Origin: Phytophthora colocasiae
Lineage: Eukaryota > Oomycota > Peronosporomycetes > Peronosporales > Peronosporaceae
Length of the DNA: 64,000 nucleotides
Direction of reading: 5' to 3'
NCBI GenBank assembly: GCA_018806915.1
Contig: JAGKQI010000053.1
Coordinates: forward strand, 248,001-312,000
Part shown: positions 1 to 11,129 of the stretch, in pieces
Numbering within the stretch: the stretch's first letter is position 1
How the letters are laid out: the number at the start of each line of letters is the position of its first letter
Position numbers and translations under genes: made by a program
The notes under the pieces: generated by a model
Databases searched by the model: none
What the model saw: only the letters and a program-made list of their open reading frames with translations
Told to the model about the DNA's origin: nothing

Positions 1-1
1 G

Positions 2-2479
2 CGAGGTTCGTCGGGTCCGGCTCCAGACCACGCGCGCCCGCTCTCATCCGATGAGACTGGGCCGATGCCGGGCAGTCCAGGGCGGGATCGCCTGATGCGC
101 GAACGCGATCAGCTAAGTCGTGAAGCCATGGAACTTCGGGCGCATGTCGACGCCATGGAGCTGTTCCGGGCGGACCAGCAGGGCGAGATCGCGCGTCTGG
201 AGCGCGAGATCGTTGATCTCGCGGAGGAAGCCTCTGATCTCGATGGGTTGCGTATGCAGGTTCACCAGCTCCGATCGGAACGCGACGAGTTCGCGCGGCG
301 TCTTAACTCTGCCCAGGCAGACCTAGATCGAGCTACAGAGGACCGGGATCGTTTGACTGAAGAGGTGGAACAAGCCACTAACGAGATCCAGGATCTCCAG
401 GCGGAAGCCCGGATCCATGCTTGCGATCTGGCCGAGGCGAAGCAAGACTCCGTCACCGCCAAGGCCAGCTACAACCGGATCTCGGCTGATCTTGCACATC
501 TCCAACTGGATTCCAGCCCCACGCCTTCGACCGGGGCTCCCACCCGATTGGCCCTGGCTGAGCGAGATCGAGCCTTGGCGGACTCCGCCCGAGCGACCGC
601 TTACCTGACCAGTATCGCTGCCGAACGTGACCTGGTCACCGATCAACTCGCCCACGCTAACTCTGAACTGAACCGAGTCACCTCGGAGCGGGATCGCCTA
701 CTTGTGGAACGAGACCAAGCGTTCGCAGATCGCGACAGAGCACAGACGGATCTCAGCACCGAGCGACAACGATCCACTCGTCTAGGTACGCATATAGTCT
801 AGATCCTCCACCTGACCATGATCACTCATATTCTGTTTGTCGTAGAGGATGATCTGATCGGTACCCATGCCGAAGTGCAGGAGTTAGAAGCGAGTCTTCA
901 AGCACTGCAGGAGAACTACGATCAGGCGGAAGATAACGTATGGGCAACTACCAACGTCCTGACCGAAATGGTGTCTCGGCTCCGCGCTGCTCAAGATGAA
1001 CGGGGGGTCAAACGTGCTCTCAGTCCGCCCCCATCTCCTGCTACATCGCCCCCGCACAAGGCCTCGCGGACGGAGCCTCCCCCGACCGATCACGACGCGG
1101 CCACACCTGACGTTCCCGCTGGAGACCAACCTGGTGGCCAGGCCCAGGCGACCGAGCTCGAAGAAAAGCACGAGGAAGACCCAGACCCCTTCGATCTGGG
1201 TCCTGAACCCGCGATCCCGACTGGGCCGGATGCGGAGGAAGCAGATCGCACCCAGGCCACCTCGCAAGTGACCGTGGAAGCACCTTCCCCGAAGAAGGGT
1301 GGCTCGGATCGGTCCAAACGCAAGCCCGATCCGGAGCATGACGATGACGAAGAGGATTCTGGCGCTGGATCCGACGACGCTCTTCGGGCTACGATACTCC
1401 GATCGCTGTCGTGGCACCGCCGGCATGGAAATCCTCCTCCAGCATCCGGTGATCAAGGGGGGTCTGCTCCTTCGACGCCTCCGGCGCAGCCGACACCTCC
1501 GGGCGGCAGTTCCCCACAGACTCCGATCACTTCTCCTCAGGGGTCCCCGAGGGGTAGTCCAGCTGGCGGGAGCCCTCCCGGTGGGGGATCTCCGGGTGGC
1601 GGCTCCCGGCGGCTCGCCGCGCCCCCAGCTGCACCCTCCTCTGTTCGCGATCAGCTCGTCTATTCCCGGGTATGCGAACGTCCGGCAGTTTGCGGCGGGT
1701 GATGTCTTCCCGTGGGATCCGATGTTCATCGGAACTTTGGCGATCGTCGGTATGATCCTCTCCACATTGTCCAAAAGGCTGCTGCTACCTCCCGGATTCC
1801 TCTACCCAGCGAGATCACCGGCTAATCGCCCTTCCCGAGCCGGGGTCGGTTGGTTGGCTAGCCTGATCACTGGGCCCAACGTGCAGGCCCTACTTGCTAC
1901 CCGACCTTGGGAGGTGCTCCGCAACCGACCGGCCCCCCTCACCTTCGATCTCGGTCTACATCGTCGTGCTGGAACCATGCTGGGGCAGATCGCGGATGCC
2001 TACGCCGCCTTCGAGTCAGATCACTTGCAGGCCTACTGGAATCGACCCATTATCTCGAGATCACGAAGGCGATGTATGAAGCTGATCCTGATCTCCATCG
2101 ATACTACCTCGAACGTCGGCAACGGCGTAGCCGCACCGGAGAACGTTGGCGGCTGCTATTGGGACGATTCCTGCCCATGATGCGTGCGATGTGGGCGGAC
2201 ATCGATCTTCTGCTCGATCCCTACTTCCTGCACTTCCCCACTATCCGTGATCGGGTATACTGGTATCCCGGATCGGCCTCTCGAATGGCCAACCTGGCCC
2301 AGCCGACTCTGAACCGACCGGAGCCCACCGATCTGATCTCCGCGTTGGCAGAATGCGACCAAGAGGACCTTTGGCGTAACCATTACCGCGATCGGCCGGC
2401 AGATCACCCGTCTCGGCAGATCCCACGGCTCGAAAACAAGTTTCACCCGCCGGCTCCTACACCTCCTGGGACTCCTTGA
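2..2479 (+). pseudogene. Antisense gene (aORF) of element A1, 5' end outside window
   Basis: Protein of unknown function encoded opposite to gag-pol in the 3' part of element A1. The frame is already open at the left edge; by alignment with A2 the start lies about 100 bases outside. Order of parts: a long charged coiled coil with many ERDR/ERDQ heptads (to about 1000), an acidic and proline/serine-rich disordered stretch (about 1010-1620), then a conserved C-terminal domain (about 1630-2460) with the motif LITG-NVQALLA and a W/R-rich tail. Two breaks: an in-frame TAG at 800-802, with the frame open on both sides, and loss of one G at 2038-2039, after which the reading continues in another frame to 2479. 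A frame change is also visible near 1620. The same TAG and G loss are present in A2. No signal peptide or clear membrane anchor is seen. Function unknown. Confidence 0.75.
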
Positions 2480-2853
2480 TCTCGCGATCTCGGCCAGTCC
2501 GGAGGTGATCAGCTGAACCTGGAGTCGATCAGTACGTCTACATGTTCTTCATCACGATCCGGTGCCTCACCGCGCGATCTCGATTCCAGCTTAACTTCCG
2601 TTCAATCCCACGTAATTTCTCCAACTTCAAAGATCAGCGTTCATCTCCATACTTGCTCCACAGTTTCGATCCCACTTAGCATCCTCGAAATCTCCATTTC
2701 TTCCTTCCAATCACTCCGGTTTCACATGCATATACAAGAAAAATATAAAATCTCCACGAAAAATATAAAATCTCCACATCTGATCTAGATAGACATCCAG
2801 ATCAGCACCCGCGATCTCGGCGTTGTGACCCGGTCACGTCGCCTTCTCTGCGT
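2480..2853. other. Convergent intergenic spacer of A1
   Basis: About 370 bases between the end of the aORF (plus) and the end of pol (minus). It is AT-richer than its surroundings and holds a 20-base tandem duplication around 2739-2780 (unit AAAAATATAAAATCTCCACG). Both transcripts would be expected to end, or start overlapping, here. No gene seen. Confidence 0.6.
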
Positions 2854-3792
2854 CTACACCTCTTCGTGCGACTGCATCACGCCAAACCGATTTCGGTTAG
2901 CATGATCACGTAGGAACGCGCTCAGTATGGCCCCACAGTTAAGATCAGCTTCGTCAACCCAAGTTGGTTCGTCATAACCGACCCAGTGCACCAGGAATTC
3001 ACGATAGATCCGGCCGTAGCGAGTCCGTTTCCCACTTCGCATGTCCGAGATCCGTTCGACCTCGTACTCATCGGCATCCAGATCTGGGACCCAACTGTCC
3101 TCCGGAAGGAGGATCTCATCGAAATCGAGCCGATCTGCTTCATCCACCGTCAACTCGATCCGCGGTCGATCCGGGAAATTCCGCACCAGCTTTAGCTTAG
3201 AAACATGGACCACTGGGAAGATATGATAATCAGATCCCGCGATCTCCAGCTTGATCGTGAATTCGTTGAGCTTCTCTGCAACACGGAACGGGCCGTGCCA
3301 AAGGTGAGCGAGTTTACGCGCGTATCCTTCCTTCACACGATCTAGATACAGCCAAACCCGTGATCCAGCTTCGATCTGATGCGGATCGACATCCTCATTA
3401 TGCCGATCGGCTCGATCTGCAATCGCCTCTCGTAGTCTAGCATTGACCTGCTCTCGCGACTGCTGGTAGTATCTCTGAACCCGATATCTCCACCGTCTTG
3501 GATCGCGATCGTGGCGTCTGGTCGATCCGATCGGGATCGTTGCTTCCAACGTCGATCTCGGATCCCATCCATGTACCAGGTAGTGAGGGGTATCTCCCCG
3601 AACCCGATCGTGAGCCGTGTTAATGGCGAACGTCAGTCTCTCCGCGTATTCATCCCAGTCCTTCTGATCGAGATCTTGAACATACATCTTGATCGCCCTA
3701 GTCGCCGTTTGCACCATCCGTTCCGCAGTCCCATTGGCTTGTGGCCGGTAGGCCATCGTCGCCCGTTGTCGCTGCCCCAGGATCTTATTGAA
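2854..3792 (-). pseudogene. A1 integrase C-terminal half and chromodomain
   Basis: C-terminal part of the family A polyprotein. It carries the last third of the integrase catalytic core (the glutamate in NGTAERMV), the integrase C-terminal domain, and a chromodomain near the end with YEVERI, HWVGY and TWVDEADL. Chromodomains in Ty3/gypsy integrases bind histone tails and bias insertion toward heterochromatin (family knowledge). The frame ends at 2854. It is separated from the first part of integrase by the 315-base insertion at 3793-4107, so A1 cannot make a continuous integrase. Confidence 0.85.
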
Positions 3793-4107
3793 TTGCTGTA
3801 GAAAGTTAAGCAGTCCCCACCTCGGGCAGTGTTCGGGTGGGTGACGTATAGTATACGTATACCTCCCGTATAGTCCCGAGGTGTTGCGCTGTTTGACGAT
3901 CTGTGGTAGTTCTGGCTGGGCCATTAGACACTTGGACCGGGAGGGGTCGGAGCGACGCCACGGCAGATACCGTGCCCCGAGAAATCCTTGAAGTTATTGG
4001 AAGGTAACCGTACCCTGTCACCATAGTGATACGCACGTTCTCCAACCCTGGAGAACACGCAGCACCTAAGACATCGTCAGGTGGGGAGTTTGGTTTGGGT
4101 CAACTAA
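3793..4107. mobile_element. SINE-like 315-base insertion in A1 integrase
   Basis: The insertion is flanked by a 17-base direct repeat (CCCAGGATCTTATTGAA, 3776-3792 and 4108-4124), so one copy is a target-site duplication. A4 shows the uninterrupted site with FNRILGQRQR read straight through. A variable-length duplication of 14-17 bases is typical of target-primed reverse transcription (LINE/SINE) rather than LTR integrase (4-6 bases). No poly(A) tail or convincing Pol III A/B boxes were identified, so SINE is a working label. The identical insertion is in A2. Confidence 0.65.
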
Positions 4108-5400
4108 CCCAGGATCTTATTGAACGATCGGAAGAAGTCGGACATGAAGCCCGGTTCTCGATCGTGCCTGATCATCTCGCTAGCACCAAATCTGCGGAAC
4201 ACGCATTCTTCATAAGATTCCGCGACGGTCTGGGCCGATCGGGAGGAACTGGCCTTCGCGATCACATATCCCGTGAACAGATCTACCCAGATCAGTAGCT
4301 CGGTGTTGCCTTTGTTAGATCTGGGCAGAGAGGGTATGTGATCCATCGCTATGATCTGGAATGGGTACGTCGCTTGTAGATTCCCCGGCGACTCGCCCCG
4401 GATCGTGGGCCTCCCTTTTCCAGTCTCACAGTCTACACACTCGCCTACGTATCGCTGCACGCTCCGATATAATCCCCTCCAATGGAAATGATCTCGGATC
4501 CGCTGATAAGTACGTCCGAACCCCTGATGTCCCCCTTCCAGAGTCGTATGGTAGTGGTGGAGGACATCCTGCTGTAGCGTTTCTGGAACTACGAGTCTCA
4601 TCAGGCGGTCGCGATCACCACTTGATCTCGGCCCTGGTGGGCAGTAAAACAGCAGATCTTGTTCATCTACCTCGTACTCGGAGGCGATCTTGGCGTAGGA
4701 TCCAGATTCGGCTCGAGTAAGATCCGCGATCTGCCCAGCCAGGTACTTCTTTAGTCCGGCGATCCAGACCTCTTCGTCCTGGGCTCGCCTGATCCGATCC
4801 ACCCGCATCTCCCGGATCAGTTCTTCTTGCAGGACGGCGGCATCAGGTCGCGCTCGGGCTGCACGCGTGGCAACTGCCGACACTTGCACAGTTCGATCTT
4901 CAACTCGAGGGGTCAACACCTCATCAAGCCGATTTAGGGTGATCAGATCGCACCGATCTGCCTCATCGTGGATCTCGATCCCGCTTCCTCGCTGCAGAGC
5001 GGCACTTGCCAAGCTATCTGCGCTCCCGTTCCAGTCTCTCTTCACATGGACCAGCTCATGATCTCCCCAATTCCGCAAGTGATCTAGCACCTTCTGTTTC
5101 AGTAACGTCAATCCTGGTGCCTTACAGTCGATCTCGCCCCGGACTTGTCGGATCACCAGGTTCGAATCGCCACAAACGACCAAACGGCGGCGTTCTAACT
5201 GTGCGATCATGCCAAGACCTAGCAAGAGTCCACGGTATTCCGCTTCATTGACAGTAAGGCTTTCAGCATAATCCGATCTAGCCTTGATCGCTTTCCACTC
5301 TGGTAAACTCACACGATCGCGCTGAAAGCGCCTCCTCCTCGTTTCACGCGTGCCGATCCGTCGAAACTTATAACCCACAACTCCTCATCTGGGTCTACGG
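4108..5400 (-). pseudogene. A1 second RNase H and integrase N-terminal half
   Basis: Reading leftward: a second RNase H with glutamate in NEAEYRG and aspartates in CGDSNLV and NGSADSLA, then an integrase zinc region (HHYHTTLEGGHQG followed by CVDCETGKGR), and the catalytic core with aspartates in AMDHIPSL and RHDREPGF. The catalytic glutamate lies beyond the insertion at 3793-4107. A 1-base deletion near 5310 relative to A2 shifts the frame inside the second RNase H, so its first aspartate motif (FDGSAR) is out of frame in A1. Confidence 0.8.
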
Positions 5401-5588
5401 TGGGGATCGGCATCTGGATCCGACGTTTTGGCTCCTTTCGTGGCGCGATCGCGATCAGAGCTTCGTCGATCTCCGATCTGGGCGTTATGTTAGCTGCGAT
5501 CGCCCCAGTATCTCATCCTCTCCTTCGTACACTTCGTGATCTCGAGTGTCCACGGGGACAGAAGAGCAGACCATTGTCCCAGACGTCC

Positions 5589-7032
5589 TTAGAGGCCGGC
5601 AGATTTGAACAGCCAGGCAAGCGTTGAGTGTCGGGTTAGGACCTTGATCCGACGTCCCACCAACAAGGTGTAGTGTAGATCCAAGATCCGAAGTAGAGCC
5701 AACACCTCCTTTTCGGCAACATTATAATTCAGCTCGTTGGTCTTCAAGGTTCGGCTGGCAAACGCGACCGGGTGGTAGATCTGGTCGTGTTCCTGCATCA
5801 GTGCGGCGGAAATCGCCCAGTCACTAGCATACACAATCACCACAGGTAATTTCGCCGTGTCGAAGTGACGGAGGATCGGGGTCGACGCGATCTTGGCTTT
5901 CAAGGCTGTAAACGCTCTATATGCTCTACCCCACCTCTCGCCGCCAGTTTTTTGGGCCAGATTGGCTTCGATCTCGCTTGAACAGGGGAGGCATCGCCCC
6001 AAGTCAGGATCGGGTACACTATCCCTTTTGAGTCGAGGTGTCTGGTGATCCACCCTGATTCGACTTAAGCGCAACGCGATCTCGAGTGATCGGGTCCGTG
6101 TTATCCATGATCCTTCGTAGATCTGGTCGCTTCTTCAGTTCTGCGAACTCCACCTCACGTAGTTCATATAGGACCGATGCATAGATCGCATAATCCTCGA
6201 TGAACCGACTATAGTAATTCAAACTTCCAAGGAACGATTGCATGGATCGGAGTGATCCAGGGAATGGTAGATCCGTCAGAGACTTCAGGTCTTTCGGGTT
6301 TGCCTCCAATCCATCGATCGACACTTTGTGTCCGAGATATTCCACCTTATCCATGCCCCAGAAGCTCTTTGCCACACTGATCGAGAGATTCCACTTATCA
6401 CAGGCCTCCAATAGGTCTTCCACCCGATCGCACATCTGATCCCATGATCCAGCCGTGATCAAGATATCGTCGATGTATGATCTCCGTCCTAGCACCGACG
6501 GGCGACCGGGATCTTCCGGGATCCCTGATTCGAACACATCCGCAGAGCCTTCCACATCTCCGGACTGGGAGATCTTCAAAAATCCATATAGGGCATTGTC
6601 CACAAGGCGTTGATAGATCTGAGGGGCGTTCTTCAGCCCGAACGGCATGCGATTCCACTCTAAAAGGCCAAATGGAGTGATGAAAGCCGAGATCGCGCGA
6701 GCTCGATCGGTCATTGATACGACCCAGAATCCACTCGCCATGTCTAATGAACAATACCACAGAACCTTGTCAAGATCTTCTAACAGGTCATTGATCAGAG
6801 GCATCGGGTAGATCATCAGCCTTGTGAGACCGTTCACCAGCCGATAATCGATACATAGTCGGATGTCTACACCGTTCTTCTTGATGATCACCACGATCGG
6901 AGATGCCCATGGCGATGTCGATGGCCGAATGATCTTGGCAGCTAGGAGTCCTTTGATAAGATCCGATACTTTCTCGCGAAACTGTGGCGCCACCTTTCGG
7001 ACTCGTTGTGCGATCGGCTTTGCATCACCCAC
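5589..7032 (-). pseudogene. A1 reverse transcriptase and first RNase H
   Basis: Reverse transcriptase followed by the RNase H usual in Ty3/gypsy pol. RT motifs: SPWASPIVVIIKKNG, SLDMASGFW (first catalytic aspartate), MPFGLKNAP, and SYIDDILI (YxDD box). An insert of roughly 35 residues lies between NALYGFL and the YIDD box. RNase H begins near KAKIASTPILRHFD with the aspartate in VYASDWAIS and ends at SAGL. The two parts are in different frames around 6019-6074. A stop just after SAGL (also in A2) replaces a glutamine codon present in A4, separating the first from the second RNase H. Confidence 0.85.
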
Positions 7033-7088
7033 GTCGATATCGCATATAACACCCTTGGCCGCTGGAGGAAGTGCATTTCCCTTTCCGA

Positions 7089-8773
7089 TCAGGAGATGTC
7101 GCTTCTTCCAAATAATTTGTCGAAGTTTCTCGATCTCCTCCGGGGTAGCCGATCCGGATTCCCTACTTGCAGATCTTCAATCCTGACTTCTTCAGTGGTG
7201 GAGATCTGGATCTCTGGTACTACTGCGAGATTATCGGCTAGATCTTCGGCCGAAAAATCGCCACTTTCGTGTAAGTGGGTCTGATCAGCGTTCTCGATCC
7301 CTTCAGGAGATGCCGGATCCGGTTCATCCGTTGATTGATCACGCAGCCTATCGTCCTTGGCTGTCAAGATCGGGGTGTCTTTAACCATGGGGACGGCATC
7401 GGCGTCGGATTCATGTTTGATCTCGATTAAAATCTGGTTTTTCTGTTTTTACCTCGATCTCTTCTTCGCATGTCTGATCTGTCCGATCTGGGGCCTGATC
7501 TGGCAAGCTCTCATTCGTCTCAGTCTCACCGCCCCTGCTTCGCCACTCAGGGTCTTGTCGGAACTGATCGTAATCGGTGTGGTATCCATGGGATCCGGTT
7601 GGGGATCGATGAATGCGACCTTGACTTCGGCTGCGTCGGTCGATCGGGTTGATGATCGAGGTTCTAATGTCGATATTGGCGCAGGATCAGGATCGGTCCT
7701 GGTTGCCCCACCTCGGCGGAGTATGGATCGCGGCGTAACGTAGGTCGGCCGTTCGACCGACGGTAAGGGATCTCTACGGATTCTTGAAGTTCTGGTCTTG
7801 CGTCCACAGTCGCTTCTAGAGCTAGGTTCTGCCACTCCATGTAGCGCCGGGACCCGACCGACACAAACCCGGGGAATCGAGGCACTTTTTCCTGATCCGA
7901 GTACCATTCCAACATGTAATCGGTGATCCAATCGTAAAATCTTCTCGCTCAAATTCGTGATCACTAAATACCGAGTTCGGCCGGGTCCATTTACCACAGT
8001 AGGTACCCATCGGTCGCCTCTGGTCACCCACATTTTCTCCGTCGCCGATACTTTCACTCTCGACGCGGTCTCTTCGGATGCCCCAACTGGGATATGTAGA
8101 TCTTCCTCCAATTTTACCGATCTTACCTTCTCCCCGTATAATCTCTTGCGACCACTAAGTGGGATCCCCACTTCATTAGGTAAGCACATCGATCCCTTCG
8201 CTAGGTCCATCCGTACCCCAGCCGGAATCATGAAATCCATACCCAGGATCGCATCTTGCCCGGATAGATTCCCGATCCAAATATCGAAAAAGTAGACCAA
8301 GTATCCCGCAAGCGTGATCTTGACCCTCGTTCTTCCCTCGGTGGTGTACACATTATCACCGATCCCAACACACTCCTGTCTCTGACTAGTGTCAAAGTGG
8401 CACCCAACCTTACGAGCAAAGGTGGTATCCAAGATGGATACCTCGGCGCCAGTGTCCAGGAGCAAGATCGCTCTTTCGTGATTGATCTTGCCTGAGATCT
8501 TGGCTTGGCGGAACCATTTTCCGGGTGCGTGGTATTTCCAATACCCCCTGGATTCTCCTTCCTTGAGATCCAGAGCCACTTCCGCACCAGATCGAGAGAA
8601 CTCATCGATCCGGGGAAGACTCGCGATCTTAGCAGTATACGAATGCAACTTACATGTATTACCGCGCAGATCCGAATTCTCCCTATCTTGATCTCTCGAT
8701 TTCTTGTTCACATATGCATAGATGCAGTACTCAGAACGCTCGGCTCGTACCGGTTTCCAAACCGGCGAGCGTC
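7089..8773 (-). pseudogene. A1 protease and pol linker
   Basis: Retroviral-type aspartic protease with active site LLLDTGAEVSIL, followed by a long low-complexity linker of unknown role that leads to RT. The frame is entered from gag by -1 frameshifting at 8777-8783. A 2-base deletion in the linker relative to A3/A4 (in the stretch coding KPDF, near 7430, shared with A2) and a 1-base deletion near 7150 break continuity with RT. The linker holds one unit of the GETETN repeat that has two units in A3 and three in A4. Confidence 0.8.
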
Positions 8774-8783
8774 CTAGTTTAAC
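8738..8783 (-). promoter_or_regulatory. -1 ribosomal frameshift signal, A1
   Basis: On the minus strand the heptamer GTTAAAC (8777-8783) is directly followed by the gag TAG stop (8774-8776). Four bases after the heptamer an outer stem ACGCTCG/CGAGCGT encloses the perfect hairpin CCGGTTTGGAAACCGG. A -1 shift at the heptamer reads VKLGRSP into the protease frame. Sequence and structure match A2, A3 and A4. Confidence 0.8.
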
Positions 8784-11108
8784 ATCTTTTCCACCTTCTC
8801 GGGGAACAATCCGGCATGTCGGGTCGGGTCGTACCACTTGCGGATCTGGTTGTAGAATTCTTCCATGGGGCATTCTCCAGCTTCATGGATCTCCCCACAA
8901 CCACGGCAGGTATACAGACAGCGATCCGTTGGGTGACCCCTCTTCCCGCACTTATCACAGGTTAGACGTCTCCAGCAGTCTATATCCGTATGCTTCCGCG
9001 ATCCACAGTGTGAACAGCGACCTCGATCATGATCTGATGTACCCCTGCGATCCGTGATCCGGCCTCGATCTTGCGCGTTCGTGTGCGATCGCGACTGATC
9101 CTGTTGGTGGGGAACGCCCCCAGTACCGATCTGCTTGTCTTCCGACGCGGCAAGATATATCCTCCGGAGATCGCCTTCAGAATCGGATCCGTCCGATCCG
9201 GATATTTCCTCTGATTCCGAGCTCGGATCTTGGGTTTGGATCGCCCGTACCACCGCTCTGGTGGGTGCTGCCGGGGCACTGGCCGGTGCCTTTTGTCTGT
9301 ACTTCGATCCGAACGCAGATTTACGCTGTCTGCTTTTCGCCCGTTCTCGGGCACGAAGTACCTCCTCCAGTTCATCGACGTCGCTCAGTCGGAGTAGGGT
9401 CAGCCGATCAGCTAACTCCGGATCTCCCAATGTCTCGATGTAGTGGTCTACATGTTCCCGGCGGGCCTTAGGGCTCCCATCCTTGATCTTCAGCCTAGCC
9501 CGTAAAGCCGCCACGTTGAGCCGGTAGAGATAATCGAGAGGCGTCTCTTCTGATCGCTTGCGAGCGTGATAGTATTGCCACGCGACCGACATACCCAACC
9601 CACAATACTGGGTCTGGAAACTGTCCAACAGATCTGCCCACTTGGTTTTCGTCGTTCGACTGAGCTGCCTGTACCAGTTCTTTGCCGGTCCCACCATCAG
9701 ATCTGCAAACGTGAGGCATTTCTCTTCTTCCGTAGCCTGATCGCGCTGAAATGCTGACTTGACTTTACTGATCCAGGCCCGAGCGCGATCTTCATCCAGA
9801 TCTTTACCCGCAAAATCTTTCAGATCCGAGATCGCTGAGATCCGGACCCGCTGGATCATCGACGATCCTCCTTGACCCTTGACCGATCGCCGCGGATGCG
9901 ATCGCTGCTCGGCTCGACATCTGTCCACCGGAACTTGGTATGCCCATATCGTCCGGATCGTATTCCCATGCATCCGGATCCGAGGCCGTAACGGACTCCA
10001 TTTCAACATCCAACTCCCCTTTGATCGGCGATCGGGGTGTCGCGAGATTCCGTTCCTTTAAGAAACGATCCATCGCCATTTGGAAGTAGTCGTCCAACTT
10101 GTTGCTCGATCCAGTGGAATTAGTCGTCGGCGCAGTCTGGTCTGTCCGGATCCGGCGATTTTCTTGCTGATCAGGTGTCTTAGCCTCCAGTTTCGTGGCC
10201 ACCGATCGTGTATCTTGCTTCTTCATACGCGATTTCAGGAATTTGGCACCGGAGGGGCCCAGCGACATGCGTTGCAGCCTTCTCGGGCTGTCGGAGTCTG
10301 GTTCCGAAGTCGCTGACGCGTAGCATGACGATCCAGTCTGATAGCCTAGATCGGGCGTCAGTGGGCGTTCGCCGACCAAGACTTTGAGAGAGTTGAATAG
10401 ATCATGGGTCGCAGATTGAATCGCTTCCAGTTCCAGATCAAATAGAGAGTTTGGGTCGAATTCTCCAGCCACTAAACCAGCCTCTTGGAGCAGATCAAGT
10501 AGAATCTTCACCGCGTTCAGGCGGTCCGAGCTAGTCCGGGGTTTCGACACTGGGCCGGTGAGGTTACCGATCTGGCGGACTTGTATGATCGTAAGAACGG
10601 GATCGTTAAGCAAGGTCTCGCTTAGCATCTTCCTGTAATAGGCCTGCTCGATCGCGTCCTTGGTAATCGTCGATCCCGGGCTGATCATATCTTCTGGCTC
10701 TGAGTCTGGAGCTTTCAATTTCGTCCGAGTGCTCTTGATCTTCTTTTTCTTGGTCGATCTTGAGGCGACAGTGGACTTGGTGAGCAGGTTAGGTTTCAGC
10801 TTTGCTGATTCCTTATCGCTCGTGTGCAGATCTCGATTTTCATCGAGATCCGCGGTGGCCCTCGAAGGGGCCTTGGGAGGAATTCGAGGTTTTTCTTCAA
10901 GATCTGGATTGCGATCCAGGTCTGCCTCGTGCCTGTCAGTAGAGATCCTCCCAGAACTCTGCTGATCTGTGGATCTTTCTGTTTTCATCGGTGCCTCCGT
11001 CGATCCAACTTTCGTAGGTGTGGTGGAGCGGATCTGGCCAAAATCTGGTTGAGGCCGATCGCGATCGCCACTTGCGCCCAGACACCGACTAACGGAGGGG
11101 GTCCCCCG
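8774..11108 (-). pseudogene. A1 gag
   Basis: Capsid/nucleocapsid protein of the family A element. A lysine- and serine-rich N-terminal region precedes a retrotransposon-gag capsid domain (WISKVKSAFQRDQ, GPAKNWYRQLS, ETPLDYLYRLN). Zinc knuckles follow: two canonical CX2CX4HX4C (CSHCGSRKHTDIDC and CDKCGKRGHPTDRC) and a third with one residue fewer (CRGCGEIHEAGEC). A 7-base tandem duplication near 9875-9890 shifts the frame ahead of the capsid domain, and about 97 bases of leader/N-terminus around 11015 present in A2 are missing. Confidence 0.85.
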
Positions 11109-11129
11109 ATGATCCGTGATCTTGTTGCG

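Noticed and set aside
818..1774. Overlapping long frames on both strands within the antisense gene (for example minus 884-1774)
   Set aside because: They are arginine-rich shadows of the GC-rich proline/acid linker. The plus frame has coherent domains and is conserved with A4.
11101..11129. tRNA primer-binding site after the family A LTR
   Set aside because: No TGG-starting stretch directly follows ACTACA in any copy, and TGGGCGCAAGTGG further in is too distant to claim.
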